From: Chrysemys picta bellii | Taxonomy: Eukaryota > Chordata > Testudines > Emydidae | Length of the DNA: 64,000 nt | Reading direction: 5' to 3' | Assembly: GCF_011386835.1 (NCBI RefSeq) | Contig: NC_088792.1 | Span: forward strand, 65,273,787 to 65,337,786 | Shown: positions 10,825-21,150 of the stretch, piece after piece | How positions within the stretch are numbered: position 1 is the first letter of the stretch | How the letters are laid out: every line of letters begins with the position of its first letter | Notes under the pieces: generated by a model | Told to the model about the DNA's origin: nothing | The model's input: only the letters and a program-made list of their open reading frames with translations | The model's database searches: none | Program-made: the position numbers and the translations under genes

Positions 10825-11472
10825 GCCTGCCTTATTATCCTTTTACATTTTACTTGTCAGGTTTGCATTCCTTCTTATTTTCCCCATTAGGATTCAACCT
10901 CCAAATTTTAAGGATACATTTTCCCCTCTAACTGCTTCTTTTACTCTGCTGTTTAGCCATGGTGGCATCCTTTTGGTCCTCCTACTGTCTTTTTTGATTT
11001 GGGGAGCACCTTTAGTCTGAGCCTCTATTGTGGTGTCTTTAAGTAGTCTCCTTGCTGCTTGCAGGCATTTTACCTTTGTGACTGCTCTTTTCTAGGTCCC
11101 CATGTAACTAGCATCCTCCTCCTTGTGTAGTTTCCCTTTTAAAAGTTAAATGTTACTGTAGTGGGCTTTTCTGATATTTTCCTACTACAAGGATGCTAAA
11201 TTAAATTACATCATGGTCTCTATTACCAAGCAGTTCAGCTATAGTTACCTCTTGGACCAGCTCCTGTGCTCCACTTAGGATTAAATCAAGAATTGCCTCT
11301 CCCCTTGTAGGTTCCAGGACTAGCTGCTCCTAGAAGCAGTCATTTATAGCATCTAGACATTTTATCTCTGCATCATGTCCTAAGGTGACATTTACACAGT
11401 CAGTATGAAGATAGTTGAAATCCTCCATTATTATTAAGTGTTCTGGTTTTGTAGTCTCTCTAACCTCTCTTA

Positions 11473-11754
11473 GGCCTGGTCCACACTAACCCCCCATTTC
11501 GAACTATATTCAGTTAATAACGTAGCTGAATTCGAAGTACCTTAGTTCGAACTTACCGCGGGTCCAGACGCGGCAGGCAGGCTCCCCCGTCGATGCCGCA
11601 TACTCCTCTCACCGAGCTGGAGTACCGGCGTCGACGGCGAGCACTTCCAGGATCGATCCGGGATCGATTTATTGCGTCTAGACAAGACACGATAAATCGA
11701 TCCCAGAAGATCGATTGCTTACCGCCGGACCCAGAGGTAAGTGTAGACCTACCC
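11473..11754. mobile_element. Harbinger-like MITE, copy 1, inside CR1-A
   Basis: Terminal inverted repeats are GGCCTGGTCCACACT and AGTGTAGACCTACCC, flanked by TTA on both sides (11470-11472 and 11755-11757). The interior shares CGAAGTACCTTAGTTCGAAC, GCAGGCAGGCTCCCCC and the palindromic GATCGATTTAT...ATAAATCGATC with the other copies. A 3-bp TWA target duplication fits PIF/Harbinger. It is inserted opposite in orientation to copies 2 and 3, and is non-coding. Confidence 0.75.
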
Positions 11755-12507
11755 TTAGCATTTCACAGTGACCATCACCATCTTGGTCAGGTGGTCAGTA
11801 GTATATTCCTACTACTGTGCTCTTATTATTCAAGCATAGCGATTCTAAGGTAGAGTTGGGTTCACCTTATTTGACCAGCATCACCTACTCTGTCCTTCCT
11901 ATTTATTTTGTACCCTGGCATTACCATATCCCATTGATTATCCTCATTCTACCAAGTTTCTGCAATGCCTATTATATAAATATCCTCATTTAATGCCAGG
12001 CACTCTAGTTCACCCATATTAGTATTTAGACTTCTATTATTTGTATAAAAGCACTTATACATTTTGTCAATATTTAGTTGCTTGCCTTCATGTGTTATGT
12101 TTAAATTGGATTCTTTTACATTTGACTGTTCCTCACTAGCTCCTACCTATACTTTATCAACTTCTTTCCTATCCTCTATGCCAGGATAATAAATTCATCC
12201 CTAAGGGATGTCTCCAACCAAATGGTGTGCTTCTCCACACCTGTCGGATCCAGCCCTGAGTTTAAAAAATCCTCTACAACCTTGTTAATTTTACATGTCA
12301 GCAATCTGGTTCCATATTGGTTAATGTGGAGCCCATCCCTCTTGTATAGGCTACTCCTTACCATTTGAGACTCCTGGGATGAATATTTAAAAATTAATTG
12401 TTTTAGAAATATAGGCAATAGGCAAATCCAGCCATTTGAAGAAAGACAAGAATTAATACAATGCCTCTAAAATCAGGAACCAATTACTGCATTCTGGTAG
12501 ATTCTAA

Positions 12508-12793
12508 GGGTAGGTCTACACTACCCGATAGTTCGGCGGCAAGCAAATCAAACTTCTGGGTTCGACTTATCGCGTCTTGTCTGGACGAGATAAGTCGAAC
12601 CCGGAAGTGCTCGCCGTCGACTGCGGTACTCCAGCTCGGCGAGAGGAGTACCGCGAAGTCGACGGGGGAGCCTGCCTGCCGCGTCTGGACCGAGGTAGGT
12701 TCGAACTAAGGTACTTCGAACTTCAGCTACGTTATTCACGTAGCTGAAGTTGCGTACCTTAGTTCGAATTGGGGGGTTAGTGTAGACCTGCCC
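12508..12793. mobile_element. Harbinger-like MITE, copy 2
   Basis: Ends are GGGTAGGTCTACACTA and TAGTGTAGACCTGCCC, with TAA on both sides (12505-12507 and 12794-12796). The interior holds a near-perfect hairpin GGGTTCGACTTATCGCGTC...GATAAGTCGAACCC and a second palindrome, CTACGTTATTCACGTAG. CpG-rich compared with its AT-rich surroundings. Non-coding. Confidence 0.8.
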
Positions 12794-12796
12794 TAA

Positions 12797-15679
12797 ATGA
12801 ACTGAAGTGTTAAAGTCATGAATGAAGTCATATTGTTGAATCTTACTGTAAACGGTCAAAAGAAATGCTGGTTACCCTCTTAGCTTAAAGAGACATTATC
12901 AAAAAGTTTAGCTTTAAAATACAGTGTCAGGTTAACTTAGGCCCCAAATTTTAGATTCTATAAAAACAATGATCTTCAAAAACCAAAGATCAACAGAAAT
13001 GACTTCAGATTTTTTTTTAATTGAAATAAAAACAATGATTATTTCATTTTAAACAAACAGTTTCTGTAACCCAAACTATACAGTGTTATGTCAATATGTG
13101 ACAGATGGGAAGAGAAACTGACTATAAATTGCCTATAAACAAGAGTGAAACTGTCTAAGCTGGTAGTAATACAGGAAAATAAATGTTCAATATTAATGGT
13201 GAAAGTAAAATTACTCAAATGAAAAAACGTATGTGCTTAAGTTTTAGCCAGATTGTGCCTTAGGTGTCATTCATATCTAGAGATGAATGAATGTTATGCT
13301 AGAAGTCACTAATGGCTGCCATCAAGTGAGTCTTTGATCCAAAACAATCACAAACCAAGTTAAAGCTAATGGAGGCAGCCTTCTTTCAGGCTAAATGGAA
13401 AGAGCATTGACCATCTACATGTTGTGAGATAGCTGGAACCTGTAGAAGCTACCACCCAAGGCAATGGGCTTCATGGCAAGGCCTGAACAAAAACACTACA
13501 CTAACAGAGGTTTCCCTGATTGCAAAGACAGGAGCTAAGAGTTTGGGTGTGTGCATCTCTGTGTGTTAGAAGCATAAAAACATCAGAAAGCTGGAGAACA
13601 AGTTGTGAATGTGACTATGAGCAGAATTAGAGAGAGACAGAGCTTCTTGGGCATCGAACTTGCCAGAGAGGCAGGCTTGGGGATTTCTGAGCGAGGAAAT
13701 TGCCTCCTGTTTGTTTCTACGGTGTTCAGAGAACAGAAGTCTGTTACATTCTTTGTAAACAAACAGGATCACACCAAATAAATACCTGACTCATATAATA
13801 AATATCTCCCAGATGGAAACAAACCTGCAAAGTCCCCAAAATTGGCTAACCTATCAGTCCAAAGGTGCAACACTAATTAATGGTGAATAATTTGCTTGAT
13901 GAAGTTAGCCTTTTTCTGCTCACAAATTTCCTTGAATTGATTTGTTATTCAAAGATCCTCAGTGAATGTTTTGGTTTGTTTGTTTTTTTTACTCCCTTGA
14001 TTGACTGCAAACAGTATGCTACAAATAGTCAAACAAAGCAATACATGCTGTGTTATATTGATGAGTTGTGATAAGTCACATGACATTGTTTCTGTTCCCT
14101 GCCTGGATGAGTGTAACTCTTATAATAAGGAGAAGCCATTAGTGTTTTCTCTCTTTCAGGAAGTTGTAGCAGTTCATGTAAGGGATTGTAGAGAAGCCGT
14201 GTTATGGAATTTTAGAACATGTAAACTTTTTTCCTTTCTGGGCCACACAAACCTTGTCTGAGGTATCTTTTCTACAAATATTAATTTTCTGTAGAGTTTA
14301 AATGTATTTATCTGTTCCTATATATGACCCCTCCACGCCATTGCTGTGATAATAAGAAGTGTCCATCACATATAAAAATGTGCTCAATGCATTATTGCAT
14401 TTACTGTTCGTAGTTTGTGTCAAGACATTCAGTGACTGACTAAGTAATCAAGTTTGGGTTCCTAGCTTGGCAAGGTGTACTCAGATCTGTATGTTTAATT
14501 TAATGGTCTCTGTGGCAAGTGGCACATTTCGTTTAATGGCAAGTGAACTGGGGAAAGCTCTTCCATTGCTGGGTCATTGATGTTTCATCCCATATAAAAT
14601 GTATCACTTCTGGTGCCAATACTTGACAAGTGAATTTAGTTCACAAACTCATCAGTTATAATGGGAGTAAAATTTAGTTATTAGAATGTTCATGGAAAGC
14701 AAACATTAAAAGGCCATAAATGCAGCCAAAGAAAATTCATTTTTTAAATCTGAGAGTAAATTAATGGGGAAAAAATTGATATAAACCCAGTTCTAGTTAA
14801 CAACACAAGAAAGAAGACTTGTTTTTATAAACCTCCAATGTAAATCAAGAAGAGTGATCATATTTTCAAAATAAAGCCCCAAGACACTTTTTGTGATGAC
14901 AGTTTTTAGGGTCACAAAATAGTCATATAAAAGACAACTGTTTTAAGAATGCAGGGTTGATGTTGCTTGTGCTGGCTTCTGACTCAGCAGTGACTTGTGG
15001 GTATTTCTTAGAGTGCAGGACTTTTTTCAGTAATTTAGTGTATGAATGAGTTTGTCACAACACATTGACCAAGTGTTACTAACATTCAGACTGAGCAAAA
15101 ACAGCTTTGGTGGTGTCTACACTCATTAGAATATTTTCTTCACTCCAAACCATTCATCACATTGAATGCTCCACTGGACTGTTTGCTACTTGTAAAAACA
15201 GAGCAAATTCTACTCTATACATCTTGAGCACACACAAAAAGCTAATGCTTTGATTAAATGAAAACCTGGGACATTCCTGGTATCCAGAAGTTCCTGGGAC
15301 ATGGGGACATCATATGAAACAAGCATCCTTATCTTGGAAAAAATGGTGTGACTCATCACCTTAAAAATGTCTCCATTGAAGTTGAGGGATTTTAATAGGA
15401 ATATTTACATGAGTAAAGATTACTCAAATAAGTATTGCAGGACTAGGCCCTCTCAGTGTTAACCCAGGAAATAGCCACTTATTTGACATCTGAGAAAAGA
15501 CATGTCTTCATTTTAAGGAGAATTGTATCAGATATACAACTTTAGACAATCATTTTCCTATCCATACGTATGAAAACTCTGCCCCTCCCTATTGTCTGCT
15601 TTTGGGTCTTGTTGCATTGAATTCCTTTGCTCCAACAATGCTGCCTCATCTGTCCATCCGTCAGCTGCTCCTATAAATG
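12797..15679. other. No recognisable gene
   Basis: AT-rich unique sequence with short open frames (13566-13772 minus, 14001-14261 plus) that have no recognisable domain. Confidence 0.45.
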
Positions 15680-16150
15680 TGTCTGTGCTTTCATCCTCAT
15701 AGCCTCTTACACATAGGATGCCTTCCCTGAACTGATCCGTAAGGCCAGATCCTCCTTCAAACCCCAACTTGATACCAACCTCTGCCATGAGGCCTGTAAA
15801 AAAAAAAAAAATCTGCCAGCTAAAGATGGCTAGATTGAGTGGTAGGTGGGGATAGCTGACTTCCTCTTTTTACATCCACTGTTAAAATACAAATGTATAT
15901 GTACATATACAATGTATGTATTTGATTAACTCCTGTTGTCCCTACCCTTTGTAGGTCACTTGCCCCATCCTGCATTGAGAACCAGCAACTGAACTTGCGC
16001 AGCACTCTACAAGTTGCAGGATTAGTGCCTTAAATTGTAAGTTCTTTGTGGCAAGGACTGAGTCTTCTTATGTGTGTGAAAGCATCTAGCATAATGGGGC
16101 CTGGTCCTTGATTGGGGCATGACTGCATTATAAATATTAAATTGTAATGT
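15680..16150 (+). repeat. L2-like LINE 3' end
   Basis: CAGATCCTCCTTCAAACCCC, GCCATGAGGCCTGTAAAAA and then AATTGTAAGTTCTTTGTGGC with AAGGACTGAGTC follow the usual order of L2 3' ends. A 15-base A run (about 15797-15811) lies within it. Old and diverged, with no intact frame. Confidence 0.6.
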
Positions 16151-16965
16151 TAATAATTTTGAGAGCCATCGAACAGAAAAAGGTGCTGATCAAGATTTCA
16201 TGACTACTGATTGTTTTGTTACAGTTTAAAACCAACACAACTAGGCCTTTGGAAAAAGAAAAAGCTAAAAGATGTACAAACAAAATGTTTCTCTTATTAA
16301 ATCCTATTATGTTAGAAATGTTTCTTCAATTCCTACTTTAATGAATGGCCCAGCTTTCCAGGACCAAATTCTTATGTCGGTTCTTATTAATCTTCTCCCT
16401 TTTGCTTTCTGGATTTAATCCCTCCCACCCCCATGTAGTGTGTATTGTATAATAATTGGGTCGTATCCCTTTAAATAGATTGTGAACCCTCTAGTAGTAC
16501 TATCTGAGTTCTATGTTTAGAATCCTGCAGAGCCGTAGTGTGGATGAGTAGCGAGGCCTTACATGCTGTGTATAGTTAATAAAGTCAGTCATTTGGACCC
16601 CACTCTACCCATGTGGTTCCTTCACATTACAATTGTGTGTAAATAACAAAAGACACAGCATGCCTCTGTCAACTTCCTCGTCTTATAGTCCTCTCAGTAT
16701 TTCTCTTCCCCGCTAAAACAGCAACAAAAAGGCTCTAGCCATACTCACTGTGCAATGGAACTGAATGAAAGCAAACCAAGTTCAGGACACAAGTGGAAAC
16801 ATTTACTATTTTTCTTAATGGAGGGGGAAGGGGAGAGGGAGCTATTTGCTTGTATTGTTAATTATTTTTAATTTATAGAGGTGTTAACTCTAGTACCTTT
16901 GCCACAGACCAACTCATGTAGAATCATTCCGCTTCCCTAAATTCCCTCTGCAGTTGTCTTTGACG
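16151..16965. other. No recognisable gene
   Basis: Unique AT-rich sequence. A phrase near 16480-16580 (GATTGTGAACCCTCTAGTAG, AATAAAGTCAGTCA) may be another old repeat tail, but I cannot assign it. Confidence 0.4.
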
Positions 16966-17500
16966 CAGTGGTTCCAGCACCACTGAGACTTAGGACACTT
17001 AGGCTCAACTCTCTGCTCTACCACAGACTTCCTGTGTGACCCTTGGGCAAGTCACTTAATTTCTCTGGTCCTCAGTTCCCCATCTGTACAATGGGGATAA
17101 TAGCACTTCCCTACCTACAGAGGTGTCATGAGGATAAATACACTAAAGAGTTTGAGGTGTTCAGCTACAGGGCCGCCCAGAGAGTGGGCAAGTGGCGCAA
17201 TTTGCCCCAGGCCCCGAGCCCCGCAGGGGCCCCGCGAGCCCTGGCCTGGCGGTGGTCCGGGTCTTCAGCGGCATTTCGGCAGCGGGGGCCCTTCAGTTGC
17301 TTTGGGTCTTCGGAGGCATTTCGGCGGCAGGTCCTTCAGCGCTGCCGAAGACATGGAGCGACTGAAGGGCCCCCTGCCACCGAAATGCCACCAAAGACCC
17401 GGACCGCCGCCGGGTAAGTACAAGCGCCACAGCTCCCCCGCTTTGCCCCAGGCCCCCTGAATCCTCTGGGCGGCCCTGCTCAGCTACCACAGTGATCGGG
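16966..17500 (+). repeat. MIR SINE interrupted by a hAT-type element
   Basis: GTGTGACCCTTGGGCAAGTC, ACTTAATTTCTCTGG, CATCTGTACAATGGGGATAA and GTCATGAGGATAAATACA follow the MIR core and tail in order. MIR sequence runs to about 17167. The hAT-type insertion at 17168-17478 follows, so the insertion is younger than the MIR. Confidence 0.75.
17168..17478. mobile_element. hAT-type foldback MITE, GC-rich
   Basis: Terminal inverted repeats CAGGGCCGCCCAGAG and CTCTGGGCGGCCCTG are perfect over 15 bp. The 8-bp flanks TTCAGCTA (17160-17167) and CTCAGCTA (17479-17486) differ at one base, which fits a hAT target duplication. The internal halves are partly complementary (GGCATTTCGG near 17309 and CCGAAATGCC near 17380). 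Open frames through it are chance frames in GC-rich DNA. Confidence 0.8.
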
Positions 17501-18894
17501 GGAGTATAAGTACCTAAGGCAGACAGGCATGTATCCCTTGCTTCCTGACCCAGAGTGCTGTGAAAAGTTACTGTGCATTCTTGAACAGTTGCTGGAAACT
17601 CCCAGAATTTAATCCTGTATTTCACTACATTTGGTGTTTTTTCTAAAAGTCCCGGCTTCTTGCCTGTCATAATATAGCCTCTCCCTCCTCAAAGCTGTGA
17701 GCAATCTACACCGAAACAAGCAAAACAAAGTAATTCTTCCTCTGTGTGAGGTACAATAAATTGGTCAACAACAACGAGCAGCCAGACAGGATGCTACAAT
17801 ACTTCATAGATTTTGAAGTAAAGGCTTCCTCTGCTGGAACTCAAGCAGGGGAGTGACTTTTCCATTCCACCACCACCCTCAGCCTAGTTTTGTCCCTACC
17901 AGACTCCTCCCAGTGCTGGCTTTCTCCTCCTTTTATATCCCGCAGCTGTGCTTGATCGACTATTGAGACCAGCTGCCTGTGCTCCACATCCTTTAACCAC
18001 TCTGGTTCCTCACCCCCGCAGTGCTGTTAGGGGAATAGAGGGTTGGATTTTTGCCACGCCAGTGGATCTGAGGCCCAACAGCCCAGGGGAGTACACCAAG
18101 TGGTGTGAGACCCAGTTTGGCTGTCGCTTACTACCAAGCCTCATGCCTGGTACCATGAGTACCCCCTTTGAAGTCAATGAGGCTACTCGTGGTAGTAAAC
18201 ATTAGGCTCAATGGAAAGTGTTTCCAGAATCAGGTCCTTTGCTGAGTCACATTCCAAGGGTCAGTTTGATCCACAAATATGCAAGAAGGGGGAAGGTGCA
18301 AGGCAAACCTCCCCACCAACACACAGTTGTAGTCGCTGTTCTTCCTGGGGCTAGGGACTACTCCATCCTTTCTCTGGTGCTCAAGACACCTCAAAGGGGA
18401 CAGAAGGAATTCCATCCTCCCAGACTTTCAGAGGCACAGATTGCTAAATTCCCACAGGGAATATGCTGCCCCATCTTTTAAACACCACAGTCCCCTAAGG
18501 CTAACCACTGGTAGCTGACATCATGTTAAACCTGGCAGTCTTTGTCTACGCTCAGTGCTAAGCAATGTTTAACCTGGTGTCAGTTAACATGTGTCCTATG
18601 ATAACGTAGCATTCCAATGCTGACAAGCCCTTAGACAGGCAGAACCCATCCCAGAATTTCCTCTGGGGCAGCATGGCTATGCACTACCACCAAAGGGGCA
18701 CTGTTGACCCCAAATTTATTTTTGCATAAATGGCTATTGATTTTAAAACAGTGGCACAAAATTATACATAAGAATGGCAAACTATGGCCAAGCAGCAATA
18801 TACATATGCTAGACCAAAATAACAACAGTCCTCTGCTGCTGCACCACCTGCGTAATAATCTCCTGCACCTTTCACCTGCACATCTGTGTTTGCC
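17490..18894. other. No recognisable gene
   Basis: No domain in the open frames at 17948-18205 or 18218-18481. A segment at about 18525-18620 (GTTTAACCTGGTGTCAGTTA, ending GACAAGCCCT) may be a decayed short DNA transposon. Confidence 0.4.
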
Positions 18895-19115
18895 TTTAGC
18901 CAGATCCACTGTGGCCTGGGGGATAGAGTACTAGACTCAGAAGACTGGGGGATCTATTCCTGGTCTGCTGGGTGTCCCTGTGCAAGTCACTTTAGCTTTC
19001 TGCATTTCAATTTCCCTGTCTGTAAAATGGGGATACTGATACTAACCTCCTTTGTGAAGCACTTTACGATCCACTGATGAAATATGCTATCTAAGAGCTA
19101 GGTATTATTATTGCC
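18895..19115 (+). repeat. MIR SINE
   Basis: GGATAGAGTACTAGACTCAG, TGGTCTGCTGGGTGTC, GTGCAAGTCACTTTAGC, CCCTGTCTGTAAAATGGGGA and TGTGAAGCACTTTACGATCC match the MIR order from head to tail. It is one of the more complete MIR copies here. Confidence 0.8.
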
Positions 19116-19193
19116 ATGAAATACTTCCTTGTAGTCATTCATCTTATAACTCCAATGTTCATAAAAAGCCATTTCTACCAAGTCAACCTCCCA

Positions 19194-19490
19194 GGCCTTG
19201 GCTACACTTACCCGCAAGTCCGACGGCTGGAAATCGAACTTCTGGGTTCGACTTATCGCGTCTAGTCTGGACGCGATAAGTCGAACCCGGAAGTGCTCGC
19301 CGTCGACTGCGGTACTCCAGCTCGCCGAGAGGAGTACCGCGGAGTCGACGGGGGAGCCTGCCTGCCGAGTGTGGACCAAGGTAAGTTTGAACTAATTCGA
19401 ACTAAGGTACTTCGAACTTCAGCTACGTTATTCACGTAGCTGAAGTTGCGTACCTTAGTTCGAATTAGGGGGGGTAGTGTAGACCAAGCC
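19194..19490. mobile_element. Harbinger-like MITE, copy 3
   Basis: Ends are GGCCTTGGCTACACTTAC and GTAGTGTAGACCAAGCC, with CCA on both sides (19191-19193 and 19491-19493) instead of the TWA seen for copies 1, 2 and 4. The interior is nearly the same as copy 2: hairpin GGTTCGACTTATCGCGTC...GCGATAAGTCGAACC, GGAAGTGCTCGCCGTCGACT, and palindrome CTACGTTATTCACGTAG. Its closeness to copy 2 suggests recent activity of the family. Confidence 0.8.
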
Positions 19491-19493
19491 CCA

Positions 19494-20257
19494 GTCTTTT
19501 CACGTTTCCAACATGGGATGCAGGAGTCTGTATTATTATAACTTTAGGTTTGGGGCTCTACTTTGCTTTGCCTCGTGCTTTAGGATTGCTGTAAGTGAAG
19601 CGCAGTTATCCACTGGCCGTAAAGCTTTCACTTGGTGTAAATTTGAAGAAACTGCCCCACATGAATAGTACATTCTTCAGCCTGGTACCAAACAAGGTAA
19701 TGAAAAAATAAATGTCACTGTGTGTGCTACCTGATTTGACACAGCTTGGGCTGATTTTATTTGTAGACACTGAATTTATGTGAGAAAGGCTTAGAAAGCA
19801 TGGAGTGACATTTGAAAAGTTTATTTTCCCAAAATGGCATATTGCACCATTCTATTAAGGTTTCACACCTCAGGCTGAAATGTAATGTTTGCTAAGAAAA
19901 TAGTTTTTTATTGGATTGTGAATAATTTCCCCTTTAAATAAAACCAATGTATTTTGATATTTTGCTAAACATCTGGAACTTTTTCTCTCCTAAATTCATT
20001 AAAAAGTTGCACCCGGAATGGAACTAGAAGCATAAAAGAAAGCTCATAGTCAGTGTTGGGCCAGAACAATGCAGTATGAGTGTAGGAGCCACAGACTTCA
20101 GAAAGTTCATGGAGGGCAATAGGAATAACAAGGATGAAAGAGTGGGGCTAACCTACTAATGTATTATGGGCCTGATCTGAAGCCCAGAAATCAATGGGAG
20201 TTTCCCCATTGACTGGACTGCAATGGGATTTGGTTCAGGCCCTCTGGACTAAGTCCA
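19494..20257. other. No recognisable gene
   Basis: Nothing supportable. A CAATGGGAGTTTCCCCATTG inverted phrase at 20191-20215 is short and common in such DNA. Confidence 0.4.
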
Positions 20258-20261
20258 GCGC

Positions 20262-20292
<31 letters not shown>

Positions 20293-20294
20293 CC
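20258..20294. repeat. Compound microsatellite poly-C then (CA)n
   Basis: About 19 C residues are followed by CACACACACACACACC. It is prone to length variation and sequencing error. Confidence 0.9.
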
Positions 20295-20917
20295 TTTTCT
20301 GTGTGCATGGAAGGCTTCCCCCAAAGCAAGACTGCTGTGGTACCAGTATGACTTTGGACAGGATCTGGTGAACTATGGAATGCAGATCGCTTGGGTCTCC
20401 TAGAAAAATGTCATGCGCCAGTAACTTGGGAGCCAGGGATTGCTGGAACTGGTGGATCTACTGCATCATCAGCCCCTTCTCCTCATCTTAAGTCAGTGAA
20501 GATGCCATGGAGGACACTCCAGTCATTTTACAGATTTTACAGTCTGAGGAAGTCCTATTCACAGGGGCTATGTGATAGACAGGATTTATGGCTATATGTT
20601 GTAGGCATTGGACAACTAAAGTAAATTATTGTAATTTTAGGGTTCGTCTTATTAATTCATTCAAATACCTGCTGCTCAAAATTGAATATCAATTGTTTAA
20701 TTTTATCTGATGAAATTCATCTAACAATCTTTAAGAAGCAATTAACTTCTCTTAAATGGGCACTGATTAGCCCCGGCCTGAATCTGGACAGGGTTGTGAA
20801 GTCAATAGAACTGTGCAGAATTCTCATGGACTTTTGTGCAATGCTTTTGGCATTTTATTTTGCATGATTTCACATACTCTGCATTTCATTTTATTAAAAT
20901 CATGATGTTCTAATAAT
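20295..20917. other. No recognisable gene
   Basis: Short open frames only (20391-20624, 20682-20867), with no domain. Confidence 0.4.
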
Positions 20918-21150
20918 TTTACTTCGCTCTTGCATAGTGCTTTACAGCTAGAGATCTCAGAGCACTTTACAAAAGAAGATAAATATCATTATTCCCATTT
21001 TACAGATGGAGAAACTGAGCTATATAAGGTAGCAAAGTGACTTTCCCAAGGTCTCGCAGGAGGTCAGTGGCAAAGCCAGGAATACGATCCATGTCTTCTG
21101 ACTTCCATTCCACTGCTCCACCTATTGGACCATGCACCTCTAAAACTTGA
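20918..21150 (-). repeat. MIR SINE, minus strand
   Basis: On the plus strand: CATAGTGCTTTACAGCTAGA, CATTATTCCCATTTTACAGA, GAGAAACTGAGC, CTTTCCCAAGGTCTCGCAGG, GGCAAAGCCAGGAATACGAT and CCACTGCTCCACCTATTGG. This is the reverse complement order of MIR, nearly full length. Confidence 0.8.

Larger units (their letters stand above)
7624..12415 (-). pseudogene. CR1-A ORF1 end plus ORF2 (endonuclease, RT) remnants
   Basis: From 5' to 3' on the minus strand: a piece at 12176-12418 with SLYKRDGLHINQYGTRLL, resembling the Asp-x-x-His end of the SGNH esterase in CR1 ORF1; then NNRSLNTNMGELECLA and GIAETW at about 11900-12080, the start of the ORF2 endonuclease; then endonuclease C-terminal sequence (11060-11460); RT pieces at 9946-10209, 9580-9846 and 9168-9425; and later pieces at 8771-8989 and 7614-7817 (KLIGNRFNTNKRKHFSTNLW). 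The RT catalytic motif reads FADSTKL where FADDTKL is expected, so a catalytic Asp is lost. Many frameshifts and stops are present. Confidence 0.8.
7404..12425 (-). mobile_element. CR1-A: long decayed CR1 LINE with nested insertions
   Basis: Read on the minus strand, it runs from near the end of ORF1, through the ORF2 endonuclease and reverse transcriptase, to the 3' UTR ending at about 7404. The 3' end has the CR1 phrase AAGAACATAA...TAGGTCAGACCA. The element is broken by LTR-type insertions at 7837-8389 and 10226-10824, an LTR fragment at 8489-8824 and a MITE at 11473-11754. Once these are removed, CR1 sequence resumes on each side in the expected order. It is unusually long for this window: most CR1 copies here are 5'-truncated further in. 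It is ancient and non-functional. Confidence 0.85.

Noticed and set aside
17043..17670. Overlapping long frames on both strands (110-125 codons)
   Set aside because: They lie in a MIR and a GC-rich hAT-type element; chance frames.
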